From CAVXDP01 sp964562925 (lineage in GTDB: Archaea > Thermoproteota > Bathyarchaeia > 40CM-2-53-6 > CAVXDP01), in contig CAZLVF010000007.1 in the NCBI GenBank assembly GCA_964562925.1, positions 1 through 57,552 of the forward strand: a stretch of 57,552 nucleotides of DNA. The letters are read 5' to 3'. Positions 8,777 through 18,086 of the stretch are shown here, one piece after another. Both the position numbers and the translations under genes were made by a program. The notes under the pieces were generated by a model that had not been told where the DNA came from, did no database searches, and saw only the letters and a list, made by a program, of their open reading frames with translations. Positions within the stretch are counted from its first letter, which is position 1; the number at the start of each line of letters is the position of its first letter.

Positions 8777-8876
8777 NNNNNNNNNNNNNNNNNNNNNNNN
8801 NNNNNNNNNNNNNNNNNNNNNNNNNNNNNNNNNNNNNNNNNNNNNNNNNNNNNNNNNNNNNNNNNNNNNNNNNNNN
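8777..8876. other. Assembly gap (100 N)
   Basis: Exactly 100 N mark a scaffold join of unknown true length. The end of EcfA2 and the start of EcfT are both missing, so more than 100 bases may be lacking. The flanks share no overlap that would let the gap be closed by eye. Confidence 0.98.
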
Positions 8877-9521
8877 GTTCTACTGGTCCAAATACCCCTT
8901 GTAGTCGTGGCTAAGTCAACGAGGAGATGGCTAAGATCAATGAAGGGAGGCGCCGTGTTGGCTATACTGATCCTAGTTATGAACTTCATAACTGGCGCGA
9001 CCTTCACCTTCTCGCTCTCTATGACGATCAGGTTCCTTGCACTAATGTCATCTTTCTCAATATTCTTCATGACAACCTCACCTGACGACCTCGGATTGGC
9101 CCTAGAAAACATGAAGGTTCCGTACACGTTGTGTTTCACGTTTACAACAGCCGTCAGACTTGTTCCAACAATGGCGGTTGACGCTCAGACGGTTATCGAC
9201 GCTCAGAGATCGAGGGGATTGGAGCTAGAGAGGGGAAACCTACTCAGAAGAGTTAGAAACTATGTTCCGATCCTAATACCCTTGATCGTGGACGCTATTA
9301 GACGTAGCGTAGAATTAGCAGAAGCGCTTGAATCCCGAGCCTTCGGAACATCTGAGAGAAGAGAGCCACTCATAACCCTGAAGATGAAGTCATTAGACTA
9401 TCTCACGATTCTTGTGACGGTTGCTTTCGTAGCCGCCGCCATCTACATAAACCTCTATGTTCCTTTGCCAACCCTTGACATTCCGATAAGAATGCCACGT
9501 ATCTGGCCTTGGATGAGCTGA
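8877..9521 (+). CDS. ECF transporter transmembrane subunit EcfT (5' lost in gap)
   Basis: The visible 214 residues match EcfT/CbiQ. There are several hydrophobic helices (AVLAILILVMNFITGATF, LALMSSFSIFFM, and a final YLTILVTVAFVAAAIYINL). The two cytoplasmic coupling helices carry Ala-Arg-Gly-like motifs, DAQRSRGLEL and ALESRAFG, which contact the ATPases. The N-terminal helices are in the gap. With the two ATPases it makes a general ECF energizing module. No substrate-binding S-component lies next to it in the window. Confidence 0.9.
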   Translation, partial: VLLVQIPLVVVAKSTRRWLRSMKGGAVLAILILVMNFITGATFTFSLSMTIRFLALMSSFSIFFMTTSPDDLGLALENMKVPYTLCFTFTTAVRLVPTMAVDAQTVIDAQRSRGLELERGNLLRRVRNYVPILIPLIVDAIRRSVELAEALESRAFGTSERREPLITLKMKSLDYLTILVTVAFVAAAIYINLYVPLPTLDIPIRMPRIWPWMS

Positions 9522-9672
9522 CTCTAACAACGATAACGGTCAAAGCAATGTTACATGAGCCGGAGGTTTCTGCTTAGGCAACCTTCAAACTTCTATGGAA
9601 AGAGCAGACATTTCTTGCGGTCGGTCTTCGACCGCAAACTAGAAAAAGAGTACATGCAAACTCTATGTCCTC
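9522..9672. other. Spacer with strong 9-bp hairpin
   Basis: Positions 9615-9637 form a perfect inverted repeat, TTGCGGTCG and CGACCGCAA, around a five-base loop. It lies between the ECF genes and the isomerase gene. It could stop ECF transcription or lie in the leader of the next gene; the sequence alone does not decide. A 73-codon open frame crossing it shows no protein-like features. Confidence 0.55.
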
Positions 9673-10287
9673 GTGGTTGGGATACCGGTGGCCCTAGTTA
9701 CCTTCGCCGACGCTTGGAAGGAGATAGTGAGGTTTGCGAACGAGGCTCTCTCAGGGGTTCAACCTGGTCAGATTGACAAGATGGTAGAGTGGATTATCGA
9801 TGCGAAAGATCGTCGTCTGCTCATTATAGGCGTCGGCAGAAGCGGACTGGTGGGCAGGTCTTTTGCTATGAGAATGATGCACCTCGGCTTCAACGTCTAT
9901 GTCATGGGTGAGACGATAACTCCCGCCATAGGAAAAGATGATCTTATCATAGCTATCTCAGGATCGGGCATGACGAAGCTTGTTGTCACAGCATCCGAGA
10001 TAGCTAAGGAGGTTGGAGCAAGGATCGTTGCTGTAACATCTTATCCAGAGTCCGATCTTGGAAAACTCGCGGATCATATAGTCCAAATCAAAGGAAGGAC
10101 GAAAGTCGCAGCAGAGACCGATTACTTCCTCAGACAGATCACCGGCGCCCACGAGCCTCTTGCGCCGCTTGGAACGGTCTTCGAGGTTTCAACCCTCGTC
10201 TTCTTTGACAGTCTCATAGTTGAATTGATGCGTAGGCTTGGAAAAACCGAGAAGGACCTGCTTACCAGACATGCAACCATAGAATAG
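9673..10287 (+). CDS. hxlB: 6-phospho-3-hexuloisomerase (SIS domain)
   Basis: This 204-residue protein is a single SIS domain that matches 6-phospho-3-hexuloisomerase (Phi). That enzyme interconverts hexulose-6-phosphate and fructose-6-phosphate. In archaea lacking the pentose phosphate pathway, Phi works with hexulose-6-phosphate synthase, in reverse, to supply ribulose-5-phosphate. Motifs seen are IIGVGRSGLVGRSFAMR, IISGSG-like IAISGSGMTKLV, and the late LGTVFEVSTLVFFDSLI. I use GTG at 9673; GTG at 9688 is a possible shorter start. No synthase gene is adjacent. Confidence 0.88.
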   Translation: MVGIPVALVTFADAWKEIVRFANEALSGVQPGQIDKMVEWIIDAKDRRLLIIGVGRSGLVGRSFAMRMMHLGFNVYVMGETITPAIGKDDLIIAISGSGMTKLVVTASEIAKEVGARIVAVTSYPESDLGKLADHIVQIKGRTKVAAETDYFLRQITGAHEPLAPLGTVFEVSTLVFFDSLIVELMRRLGKTEKDLLTRHATIE

Positions 10288-10369
10288 AAGATCACAATCT
10301 AGCATTGGAAAACTGTTTTCTACCTGCACTCGGCAGGTACAAGTATTTCTAGGCTCTGGAGATGCGGCC

Positions 10370-11594
10370 TTGTCGGTTAGGATAGACAACTGTGAATGGA
10401 TCCTGACGCAGAACGCTTCTAGAGAGGTGCTTCGTAATCGGTCCATATACGTTGACGACGGAAGGATCGTAGAGATAGGTGAGAGGATAACCTGCGAAGC
10501 GGAACACGTACTTGACGGACGGAGAAAAGCGGTCCTTCCAGGTTTGATTAACACACATACACATCTTTCTATGACGCTTCTAAGAGGCTACGCGGATGAT
10601 ATGCAGCTTAGGGAATGGCTAGAAACGAAAATCTGGCCGCTCGAAAGAAAACTGACCGGAGGACTATGCTACGCCGGGGCTCTACTCGGATGCCTAGAGA
10701 TGATTAGAACCGGAACCACATGCTTCCTCGATATGTACTTTTTCGTGGAAGACGTGGCAAGGGCTGTACACAAGGCGGGTCTGCGTGCTTTCCTATCTCA
10801 TGCAATAATAGATCTCTTCGTCTCCGAGAAAAAGAAAGGACTTTCCGAGATGGCGGATAGCACGGTTCAAGCGATAAAGACCCTACACGATCCGAAGATT
10901 AATTTTGCGGTTGCACCACACTCACCTTACACCTGCTCCCCTGAAACTCTGCTCAAAGCAAAGGAAATAGCCGTGAAAGAACGGGCGCCACTGCACACTC
11001 ACCTAGCTGAGACCCGCACGGAACAGGTTGAATTTGAAAAGAGTCACAGCATGCGCGAGGTAGAGTACCTCGAGAAGATTGGGTTCCTCTGCGAGAACTT
11101 GGTTTCCGCTCACTGCGTATGGTTAACAAGATCAGAGGTTGACCTATTGGGAAGGAGGCGCGTCAAGGTTTCACACTGTCCAGTCTCGAATATGAAGCTT
11201 GCAGAGGGCGGCGTTGCCCCTCTACCTGAAATGTTTGAGAGCAAGGTCACGGTCGGACTTGGAACGGACGGTGCAGCCAGCAACAACTCCTTGGACATGT
11301 TCGACACGATGAAGATCTGCACGCTCCTCCATAAGGCCCACAGGTGGGACCCAACCGTTCTCCCCGCACAGGTAGTTCTAGACCTTGCAACAATCGGAGG
11401 AGCCCGAACACTGGGAATATCAGAATCCTTAGGGAGCATCGAGGAAGGCAAGGTTGCAGACTTAGTTTTAGTTGACCTAAGATCTCCAAACCTGATTCCA
11501 ATTCACGGAAGAGACACAGTCATCTCAGACATGGTCTACTCGGCTAAAGGCGCCGATGTCGATACAACAATCGTTCAAGGCAAACCTGTTATGG
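10370..11594 (+). CDS. Amidohydrolase, SAH/MTA deaminase-like (3' lost in gap)
   Basis: This is a TRZ/ATZ-type metal-dependent amidohydrolase close to 5-methylthioadenosine/S-adenosylhomocysteine deaminases. It has the zinc-binding NTHTHLSMTLLRG, the THLAET His, the SAHCVWL His and the GTDGAASNN Asp region, followed by the IEEGKVADLVLVDL close of the composite beta domain. About 408 residues are visible, starting from TTG at 10370 in GCCTTGTCGG. The frame runs into a 100-N gap, so roughly the last 20-30 residues are unseen. The substrate is inferred from family resemblance; other adenosine- or guanine-like substrates are possible. Confidence 0.87.
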
Positions 11595-11694
11595 NNNNNN
11601 NNNNNNNNNNNNNNNNNNNNNNNNNNNNNNNNNNNNNNNNNNNNNNNNNNNNNNNNNNNNNNNNNNNNNNNNNNNNNNNNNNNNNNNNNNNNNN
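11595..11694. other. Assembly gap (100 N)
   Basis: Exactly 100 N separate two convergent genes, removing the 3' ends of both the amidohydrolase and the Dph6-like gene. The flanks share no overlap. Confidence 0.98.
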
Positions 11695-12188
11695 CATACG
11701 GTATCGATCTTTCTTCCCAGCCACTCGTTTGTAAAGCCTCTTGCCATGCAGGCTGTTATGACGATCTCGAAGCCACATTCGACCTCTAGTCTAATGAGAA
11801 ACTCCGGGTTCTTCCTCCATAGGGGTGAGAAACTGGCAAGGTCTAGGCTATCGCATAATCTATCGATTCTAGTCTTCTGGTAATCGCTTGCTACAGCTCC
11901 AGAGACGACCCCATCAACTTTCAATGAACTCTTGAGAGATGAGAGGCATCTCTCAAGGTCTTCAAGTTCATCTTCTTTCTTTCCCTCGCTCTCGCAGACT
12001 ACTATTGGAAGGTCAAGGGCTTCCGCCTGGAGTTTAGACCATTCGACATTTGGATAGTGAAACATGTATGAGTCCGGGTTTCGTGAGCGGACCGAAACCA
12101 GCGATCCAATGTTCCAGCCTTGGTGGAGGACATGCCAAACCGCGAAGCAGCTATCCTTTCCACCGCTGAATAGAACAGCAACCTTCAT
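11695..12188 (-). CDS. dph6: Diphthine-ammonia ligase Dph6-like ATPase (3' lost in gap)
   Basis: This is an adenine-nucleotide alpha hydrolase (PP-loop) family member resembling Dph6, which performs the last amidation of diphthamide on EF-2. It starts MKVAVLFSGGKDSCFAVWHV; the SGGKDS PP-loop is diagnostic. Other family segments are VDGVVSGAVASDYQKTRIDRL and the C-terminal ITACMARGF. About 164 residues are visible before the gap, of some 220-230 expected. It starts inside the ligase stop (ATGA). Its target EF-2 lies about 3.6 kb away in this window and carries the diphthamide His context. Confidence 0.9.
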
Positions 12189-13813
12189 TTTCCAGCATCC
12201 TTAGCTTTGCGAGTGAGTCTTGACTTCAGTTCAAACTGTTTCTCGTATAATCTTCGCAGGGTTCTGATGGTATCAACCTCGTTGGGGCTCTTATCATCTC
12301 TTATCTTCGTTATTCGGGCAAACCTGAGGGCGAAGCCTGAATTGTAATGTGGGCTCTTCTGAATTTCGTTGTACGCAACCTCCACAACGAGTTCCGGTCT
12401 AACCAGCACGGTATAATCTGTTTCACTGATTTTCAAGTTCTGAAGTCTATTAGTCATCATCCCGAACTCGACGTCTGTTAGACCTTTGAACGTCTTGCCG
12501 ACATCTAGGAACCTACCAGTCTCCTCGTCTCTGACCGCTAGGTGATAGTTGCTGAGCCAACCTCTCCTTCTACCGGATCCCCAATCAGCTGCAATAATGA
12601 CTAAATCCAAGGTCTCCGCAGGTTTGATCTTCAACCACCTCTTCCCCCTCATGCCCGGCATATATGTTCCATCAAGCGACTTGGCCATCAACCCTTCATG
12701 TCCTGCTTGAATGGCTTCTGATAGAAACCGTTCAGCTTCCGCAAGTTGATCCGTTACAATCCTTTTTGCCAAGAGGTCAGCGCTACAGACTTTGGTCAGA
12801 ACGTCCCATCTTTCTTGGTACGGCAAGTCGAATAGAGGAGTTCCATCCAAGAGAAGTATGTCGAAGAGGTAGAGTCTCAAAGGAATCTCTTTGGCTGCCT
12901 TCTCAATTTCAGCAGTTCTTCTGAATCTTCTCATGAGATCTTGGAATGGGAGCGGTTTCCCGTCCTCTCCGACCGCAACAACCTCTCCCTCTAACAACGC
13001 CTTGGTCGCATGAACCTTCTCCCGAATAGTGTTCACGATGTCAGGTAGGCTTCCGGTCGTGTCCGTGAGCCTTCTCGTGAAGATCACGACCCGATCATTG
13101 TCCTTGTGAGCCTGTATCCGTGCACCGTCGAACTTGTACTCGAAAGCTACTCTGCCTCGATGCTCTGAGAAGACTTCCGCCAAACTTGACATTTCTGCAA
13201 GCATCGGTTTGATCGGCTTGAACAAGGTTACCGAAACCTCTCTCAAACCATCCAGTCCTTTCTGCAAAGCTACTCGCGCAACGACTCCGAGATTTCCAGA
13301 GAGCATATTCGCTCTCTTCACGAGTTCTACATCAACACCTGCTGCCTTTGCTATGGCTTCCTCCATCACTCCTTCAACAACGCCGATGCGCATTTCGCCA
13401 AAAAGTATCCTTATAATGTACTCTCGTTCTAGAGGCGAAGCTTGTCCCAGTAATGTATCGACCAAAGCTTCCCTCCTCGCTCTTGAACCTCCGCCATACG
13501 CGGATGCTATGTCCCCAAAACTTTTCTGGAGATTTCTGATCGTGAGAGGCGATTGAATCAACGCCGTCTGTCGCTCAGGTTGAGTGATCTTCTTCCATAT
13601 GGTTGCGTTGCCAACCTCTAGAACTCTCTGATCTGGTTCTGGAAAAGTCCTTCCTATAATCATGGCGACTGCGGGTTCTATCTCGTCAGGTCTCAACTGT
13701 TTCAAGAACGTGCTGACAAGTCGTGTTTTTTCAAGTCGCCGACTAGTCTTTTCCAAGTTCACGCAAAGTTGGGCGAGAGCCAAGAAAGGCATTTCATCGA
13801 TTCTATGATTCAT
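12185..13813 (-). CDS. lig: ATP-dependent DNA ligase
   Basis: This is a replicative archaeal ATP-dependent DNA ligase that seals Okazaki nicks. The 542 residues contain an N-terminal DNA-binding domain, the nucleotidyl transferase motif I EYKFDGARIQ with the AMP-accepting Lys at about residue 227, motif III LYLFDILLLDG, motif IV EGLMAKSLDG, motif V KRWLKIKPAETLDLVI, and an OB-fold C-terminus. It is slightly shorter than many family members (about 560-600). The gene starts one base after the fen stop and overlaps dph6 by ATGA, so the three form a tight operon. Confidence 0.97.
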   Translation of the reverse strand: MNHRIDEMPFLALAQLCVNLEKTSRRLEKTRLVSTFLKQLRPDEIEPAVAMIIGRTFPEPDQRVLEVGNATIWKKITQPERQTALIQSPLTIRNLQKSFGDIASAYGGGSRARREALVDTLLGQASPLEREYIIRILFGEMRIGVVEGVMEEAIAKAAGVDVELVKRANMLSGNLGVVARVALQKGLDGLREVSVTLFKPIKPMLAEMSSLAEVFSEHRGRVAFEYKFDGARIQAHKDNDRVVIFTRRLTDTTGSLPDIVNTIREKVHATKALLEGEVVAVGEDGKPLPFQDLMRRFRRTAEIEKAAKEIPLRLYLFDILLLDGTPLFDLPYQERWDVLTKVCSADLLAKRIVTDQLAEAERFLSEAIQAGHEGLMAKSLDGTYMPGMRGKRWLKIKPAETLDLVIIAADWGSGRRRGWLSNYHLAVRDEETGRFLDVGKTFKGLTDVEFGMMTNRLQNLKISETDYTVLVRPELVVEVAYNEIQKSPHYNSGFALRFARITKIRDDKSPNEVDTIRTLRRLYEKQFELKSRLTRKAKDAGK

Positions 13814-13814
13814 C

Positions 13815-14846
13815 TCATGTTCCTACCCATTTGGCAAGGTCGGATTGGGTCAGGCTCGAATAGAACCGCTTCATCCTTCCGACAACAGTGTCAACGGACT
13901 GCTTTGAGAAGTTTCTTTCATTGCAAAGGAAATCGTAGAGCGCTGATTCTTGAAGGCCGCTGTATTCTATGTTGTACTCATGTGTTATGGGAGGATTCAA
14001 GTATATCTTTCGAACGTTTTCATAGTTGACTGATACTTTGACTTTTATTTCCTCAGGAAGATTCTCGATTGACTTGTACCTTGTTATTAGGTCCAAGCCC
14101 CTTTTTGGACCGATGCCTCTTACACCTCTATTGAAGTCGGTGCCGATCAGAATTGCAATATCTATCAACTGTTCTTGAGTAACGTGCAACTGCGACAATA
14201 CCTCACTAAGTGTAATCAGTTCCGGTATGAGTGGTCTACTAACGTCCTTTGCCGGAAGAAACTCTTTCCCAGAGATCGTTACGTATCTAACCAGTCTAGG
14301 GGCGCCGAAAAGAATCGAGTCGTAGTCACGGCTATTACAGGCCCATACATGTCCTACTCTTGCCATATAAGCGGCTTGAGCCTCGGCTTCGCTTTGAGCT
14401 TGAATGTAAGGTATCCCAAGCAAAGAGAGCAGCCGCTTTGCGTCGTTAACGAGGTTCTTGGATAGACGGGCGGTCATAACAGCTTTTGAGAATGCCTTCT
14501 GATAATCGCCTGTCGAAACAGCTTTTTCATACTCTTCATAAGCTTTCTCTCGAATCTTTCGCCGCTTCTGTATCTCCGCTTCCTTTGACGGAGGTGGTCT
14601 ACCGTCGAATACAAAGGCTAAGGGTATTCCATAATCGTTCATGAGGTGACTTGAACGGAACATAAGTCCGACGAGGTGAGAGGTTACATTTCCTCTCTTG
14701 TCTCGAAGCGGGATGCCCTTAGGCGTGCGGACTAGGGCGAGGAATTGATAGAGCAGGTTGTTGGCATCAACCGCAAGTATTTTTCCTCTGAGGCTTTCGA
14801 GAGGAATCGTCTTTCTTTTCAGGATAGATCCTATAGCAACACCCAT
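13815..14846 (-). CDS. fen: Flap endonuclease FEN-1
   Basis: FEN-1 cleaves 5' flaps during Okazaki fragment maturation and repair. The 343 residues show the XPG-N block (LAVDANNLLYQFLA, FVFDGRPPPSK), the XPG-I block (IPYIQAQSEAEAQAAYMA, SRDYDSILFG) and the helix-hairpin region (AILIGTDFNRGVRGIGPKRG), with the expected catalytic Asp and Glu residues. The C-terminus ends TQSDLAKWVGT, a degenerate PCNA-interacting motif without the usual final Phe. It is the first gene of the fen-lig-dph6 operon. Identity is secure. Confidence 0.97.
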   Translation of the reverse strand: MGVAIGSILKRKTIPLESLRGKILAVDANNLLYQFLALVRTPKGIPLRDKRGNVTSHLVGLMFRSSHLMNDYGIPLAFVFDGRPPPSKEAEIQKRRKIREKAYEEYEKAVSTGDYQKAFSKAVMTARLSKNLVNDAKRLLSLLGIPYIQAQSEAEAQAAYMARVGHVWACNSRDYDSILFGAPRLVRYVTISGKEFLPAKDVSRPLIPELITLSEVLSQLHVTQEQLIDIAILIGTDFNRGVRGIGPKRGLDLITRYKSIENLPEEIKVKVSVNYENVRKIYLNPPITHEYNIEYSGLQESALYDFLCNERNFSKQSVDTVVGRMKRFYSSLTQSDLAKWVGT

Positions 14847-15025
14847 TCGGTCTCTAGAAAACTAATTGCAGTACTCAACCTATCAATTCTATTCTGTTCA
14901 GTATTGTCAGTCCCAACAGGCTGTGGCTGGGCTGCGCAGGTGCACCTAAGTATCATACAGGACACAATTAAGCGCCATAGAGGACTATGTGTCATACATG
15001 ACGCTCGAGGCGAGGCTTTTTTCGA

Positions 15026-15148
15026 CTAGATCCTGTCCTCGTACTTTGACTTCCTTAGCGGTACGAGGCAGTAGGGGCAGGTGGATTGAAACTCAACGAA
15101 TGCTGTACGGCACTTCGGACAGTACCAGCCCATTATTAGTGTCTTCAT
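15026..15148 (-). CDS. Small zinc-ribbon protein, 40 residues
   Basis: This short frame starts with ATG at 15148 and ends at TAG. It encodes 40 residues with two CxxC pairs, WYCPKCRTAFVEF and STCPYCLVPLRKS, spaced like a rubredoxin-like zinc ribbon. It stands alone between fen and EF-2, with only weak purine-rich sequence upstream. Similar tiny zinc ribbons are common in archaea and mostly uncharacterised. The compact, complete finger supports a real gene, but the function is unknown. Confidence 0.7.
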   Translation of the reverse strand: MKTLIMGWYCPKCRTAFVEFQSTCPYCLVPLRKSKYEDRI

Positions 15149-15691
15149 CTCATTCTAGAAAGAAATGGCGGATGGTGCATTTGTGAACTTCAACGCATGT
15201 ACCAGTATGGCTGAGGTTCCTATGGCAGTTGCTGCTGAGCACCCGAGTTTTCAATCACATATCATTCTTTAGTCTAAATACCAAACTGAGACATTGACCT
15301 ATAAGCTAGCCGATACTGAGGTCATCGTCTTCTTTTCTACCTAATCCCAATCATCTCACATTCGTGACCTTCGCTCTCTCGAGTAGAGAAAAACGGTTTC
15401 AACAATTCGCTGCATGTTAGTTTGAAACTTGAAGACTCTTTCCAACGCTGGAACTGAGTCTCATATACAAAACGCTGGGGACGGCTACGTATTCTGTTTC
15501 TCACGACCTGGAATTAATGCGTCAGCCTAACTGTGCCAGCCGGGTACAGCGTCACAACAACTTTGGCGACGGTGAAGGTTCAACAGTTCGAAACTGCAAC
15601 GATAAAAAAAATAACCGCTAGTGTGCACATCCGGACCAACGTCGGTCATCCTACCTTTACCAATGCAATCGTTGAGAGTCATCAACCGTAA
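15149..15691. other. Spacer with a possible decayed gene
   Basis: No secure gene is seen here. On the plus strand, 15521-15691 is an open frame containing LTVPAGYSVTTTLATVKVQ and ASVHIRTNVGHP, which look like strands of a surface protein. The preceding related-looking stretch near 15450-15520 lies in a different frame. Only a GTG at 15533 could start it. This may be the tail of a decayed gene, at low confidence. Confidence 0.25.
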
Positions 15692-15701
15692 AACTATAAA
15701 A
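15692..15701 (+). promoter_or_regulatory. TATA-like box of EF-2
   Basis: The sequence AACTATAAAA lies about 110 bases before the EF-2 TTG. An archaeal start site about 25 bases downstream would fall near 15725, giving a leader of about 85 bases. Confidence 0.6.
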
Positions 15702-15724
15702 ACCTCGACAAGATCTACTAGCGG

Positions 15725-15781
15725 GGTTCCATTCTAAGATGGAACCAAAATATGCAAGCCAGCACTTTCTCGTCGCTGGTT
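15725..15781 (+). promoter_or_regulatory. Structured EF-2 leader (two hairpins)
   Basis: Positions 15725-15732 (GGTTCCAT) pair perfectly with 15739-15746 (ATGGAACC) around a six-base loop. A second stem pairs AGCCAGC (15757-15763) with GCTGGTT (15775-15781), including one G-U pair. GAACC at 15742-15746 could also pair with GGTTC at 15778-15782, so the two folds compete. This is possible leader control; there is no evidence beyond the sequence. Confidence 0.4.
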
Positions 15782-15810
15782 CAAACCTAGACTGGAATGG
15801 GATAAAGGAA

Positions 15811-18031
15811 TTGCCACGTTACAAGACAACAGCAGAGATAATGAAGATCATACAGAACAAGGACCAGATCCGAAAGACGTAGGATTCATCCACGTCCGGA
15901 TAATATTGGTATCATTGCTCATGTTGACCATGGAAAAACCACGATGACTGACTCGCTTCTTGCTGCCGCTGGTATGTTGTCGCCATCCGTGGCTGGTACT
16001 GCGCTGGCACTGGATTATATGGAAGAAGAACAGAAACGGCAGATGACGATTAAGGCCGCGAACGTAAGCCTCCTTCATGAAAAGGAGGGCAAACCTTACG
16101 TGATCAACCTGATCGATACCCCGGGACACGTTGACTTCTCCGGAAGAGTAACGAGATCGTTAAGAGCCATCGACGGAGCCGTTGTTGTGGTTGATGCTGT
16201 TGAAGAGGTCATGGTTCAGACCGAGACAGTGACTAGGCAAGCTGTCGAGGAGAGGGTGAGGCCGGTTCTCTACATCAACAAGATAGATCGTCTCATCAAG
16301 GAGCTCAAGTTGACGACGGAGCAGATCCAGGAAAGGATCGCCCGCATAATAAAAGACTTCAACGGCCTAATTGATCTCTACGCTGAACCAGAGTTTCGAG
16401 AGAAGTGGAAGGTTAGTTTCGCTTCGAACACTGTCGCGATGGGTTCGGCGAAGGATAGATGGGGGTTCACAAGCGATATCGCATATTCGAGGGGGGTTAA
16501 ATTCTCAGATGTTGTGGAAGCCTACGATACGGGCAAGGTGGATGAACTTCGCGAGAAGAGTCCACTACATGAAGCTATCTTGAACATGTGTATCGCGTCG
16601 ATGCCTCCGCCACATGAAGCTCAGAAATACAGGATCCCGAAGATCTGGCATGGAGATGTGAACGGCCCGGTCGGTCAGGCGATGATAAACTGCGAGGAGA
16701 ACGGACCGGCCGTTATGTGCGTTGTTAACATTGTGGTCGACCCTCAGGCTGGTGTTGTGGCCACAGGTAGACTCTTCTCAGGAACGTTCCGAGAAGGAGA
16801 TACGGTTCATTTAGTCGGAGCCCGATCAGACGCGCGGATCCAGCAGGTATGTATCTACATGGGGCCTTACCGTGAAGTGGTCGGCTCGCTCGGAGCTGGG
16901 AATATCCCTGCGGTACTCGGCCTCCAAGCCGCGAGAGCTGGGGAAACTTTAGCGCCTACGTCGGATGCTATTCCCTTCGAGGCCGTAACCTACGTTACGG
17001 AACCTGTGGTTACGATAGCAGTCGAGCCAAAATACAGTAGAGACCTTCCCAAGCTTGTTGATACTATGAGGAAGCTTTCGATAGAGGATCCTAACTTGGT
17101 AACCAAGATAAACGAGGAGACGGGTGAGTATCTAATATCCGGAATGGGCACGCTCCACTTGGAGATCGCAACAACCCTCATATCAAAGACAGGCCTCGAA
17201 ATAACAACCTCCAAGCCGATAGTCATCTACAGGGAGAGCATAAGATCGTCCGCGGGACCGTTCGAGGGAAAGTCACCTAACAAACATAACCGCATTTACG
17301 TGAGCATCGAGCCTCTCCAAGATGAGATCGTTGATATGATAAAGGCAGGCAGGCTCAGCGAGTACATGGATAAACATGCCCTTGCGAAGATACTCAGAGA
17401 GAAGGGGTGGGAGACTGACGAGGCGAGAGGAATCTGGGCGCTCGACGCTACCTGCAATATCCTAACCGAGGTGACGAAGGGCGCCCAGTACGTGCAGGAA
17501 GCCAAAGAGATGATCATAGCTGGTTATAACTGGGGTATCAAAGAGGGGCCCTTAGCCTACGAGCAGATTAGAGGGTTGAAGGCGAAGATAACCGATATCT
17601 CACTTCACGAGGATCCTGTTCATCGTGGGCCGGCTCAAATAATGCCTATGATGAGAAGAGCCCTATTTGCGGCTTTCCTCTCCGCCCAACCATGTCTGTT
17701 GGAACCGATCCAGAGGATAACTGCGAAGATCCCTCCAGACCTGCTGGGAGAGGTCACAAGTGTCATAACACAGAAGAGGGGAAAGGTTGTATCGGTGGAT
17801 CAGAAAGGCCACTTGATGTATGTGGTTGGTGACCTTCCTACAGCTGAAACCTTCGACCTATCCGAGGCGCTTAGAAGCGCAACAGCCGGCCGAGCTTTCT
17901 GGGGTCTAGAATTTGCAAGATGGGCTCCAGTTCCAACCTCTATGCTATCACAAGTGATGCAGGATATTAGAAAGAGGAAGGGTCTACCGCCTGAGCCTCA
18001 AAAGGCAGAGGACTTCATGGAAAAAGCCTAG
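15811..18031 (+). CDS. fusA: Translation elongation factor EF-2, with a 28-nt BHB-type insert
   Basis: EF-2 drives ribosome translocation. The N-terminus starts at TTG 15811 after AAAGGAA and reads PRYKTTAEIMKIIQNKDQIR, then hits TAG at 15880. The expected continuation NIGIIAHVDHGKTT, the GTP-binding P-loop, resumes in another frame at 15902. Removing 15875-15902 joins the two exactly (join 15811-15874, 15903-18031) and gives 730 residues, the normal archaeal length. Downstream are IDTPGHVDFSGRVTRSLR, NKID and the diphthamide loop HEDPVHRGPAQIMP. Between the stop at 15842 and the ATG at 15944 the second frame has no start codon, so without removal of the insert the P-loop would be lost. Intron is the favoured reading; frameshift or assembly error are alternatives. 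Confidence 0.9.
15875..15902 (+). other. Putative BHB intron in EF-2 mRNA (28 nt)
   Basis: The RNA around the insert folds as a bulge-helix-bulge. The central 4-bp helix pairs TCCG (15869-15872) with CGGA (15897-15900). It is flanked by a 3-nt bulge AAA (15873-15875) on one strand and TAA (15901-15903) on the other. The inner stem GACGT/ACGTC (15876-15880, 15892-15896) continues to a GGA/TCC tip. An outer stem pairs ACCAG (15863-15867) with TTGGT (15906-15910). Cutting after the second base of each bulge removes exactly 28 nt and restores the EF-2 frame. Confidence 0.8.
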
Positions 18032-18086
18032 GGACAAACCTCTATGGCGTGAGTGAATCCGTTTTCGTCGAGGTCTCATCGGTAAA

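Noticed and set aside
8037..9521. A single open frame joining EcfA2 and EcfT through the N run
   Set aside because: The two proteins only share a frame because the gap is filled with 100 N. Both have family ends inside the gap, so they are listed as separate partial genes.
9555..9776. A 73-codon plus-strand frame before hxlB
   Set aside because: It crosses a strong hairpin, overlaps the isomerase in another frame and shows no protein-like pattern.
15944..18031. EF-2 as an ordinary gene starting at the ATG at 15944
   Set aside because: This would remove the GTP-binding P-loop AHVDHGKTT, which is present in the DNA just upstream along with the full family N-terminus.
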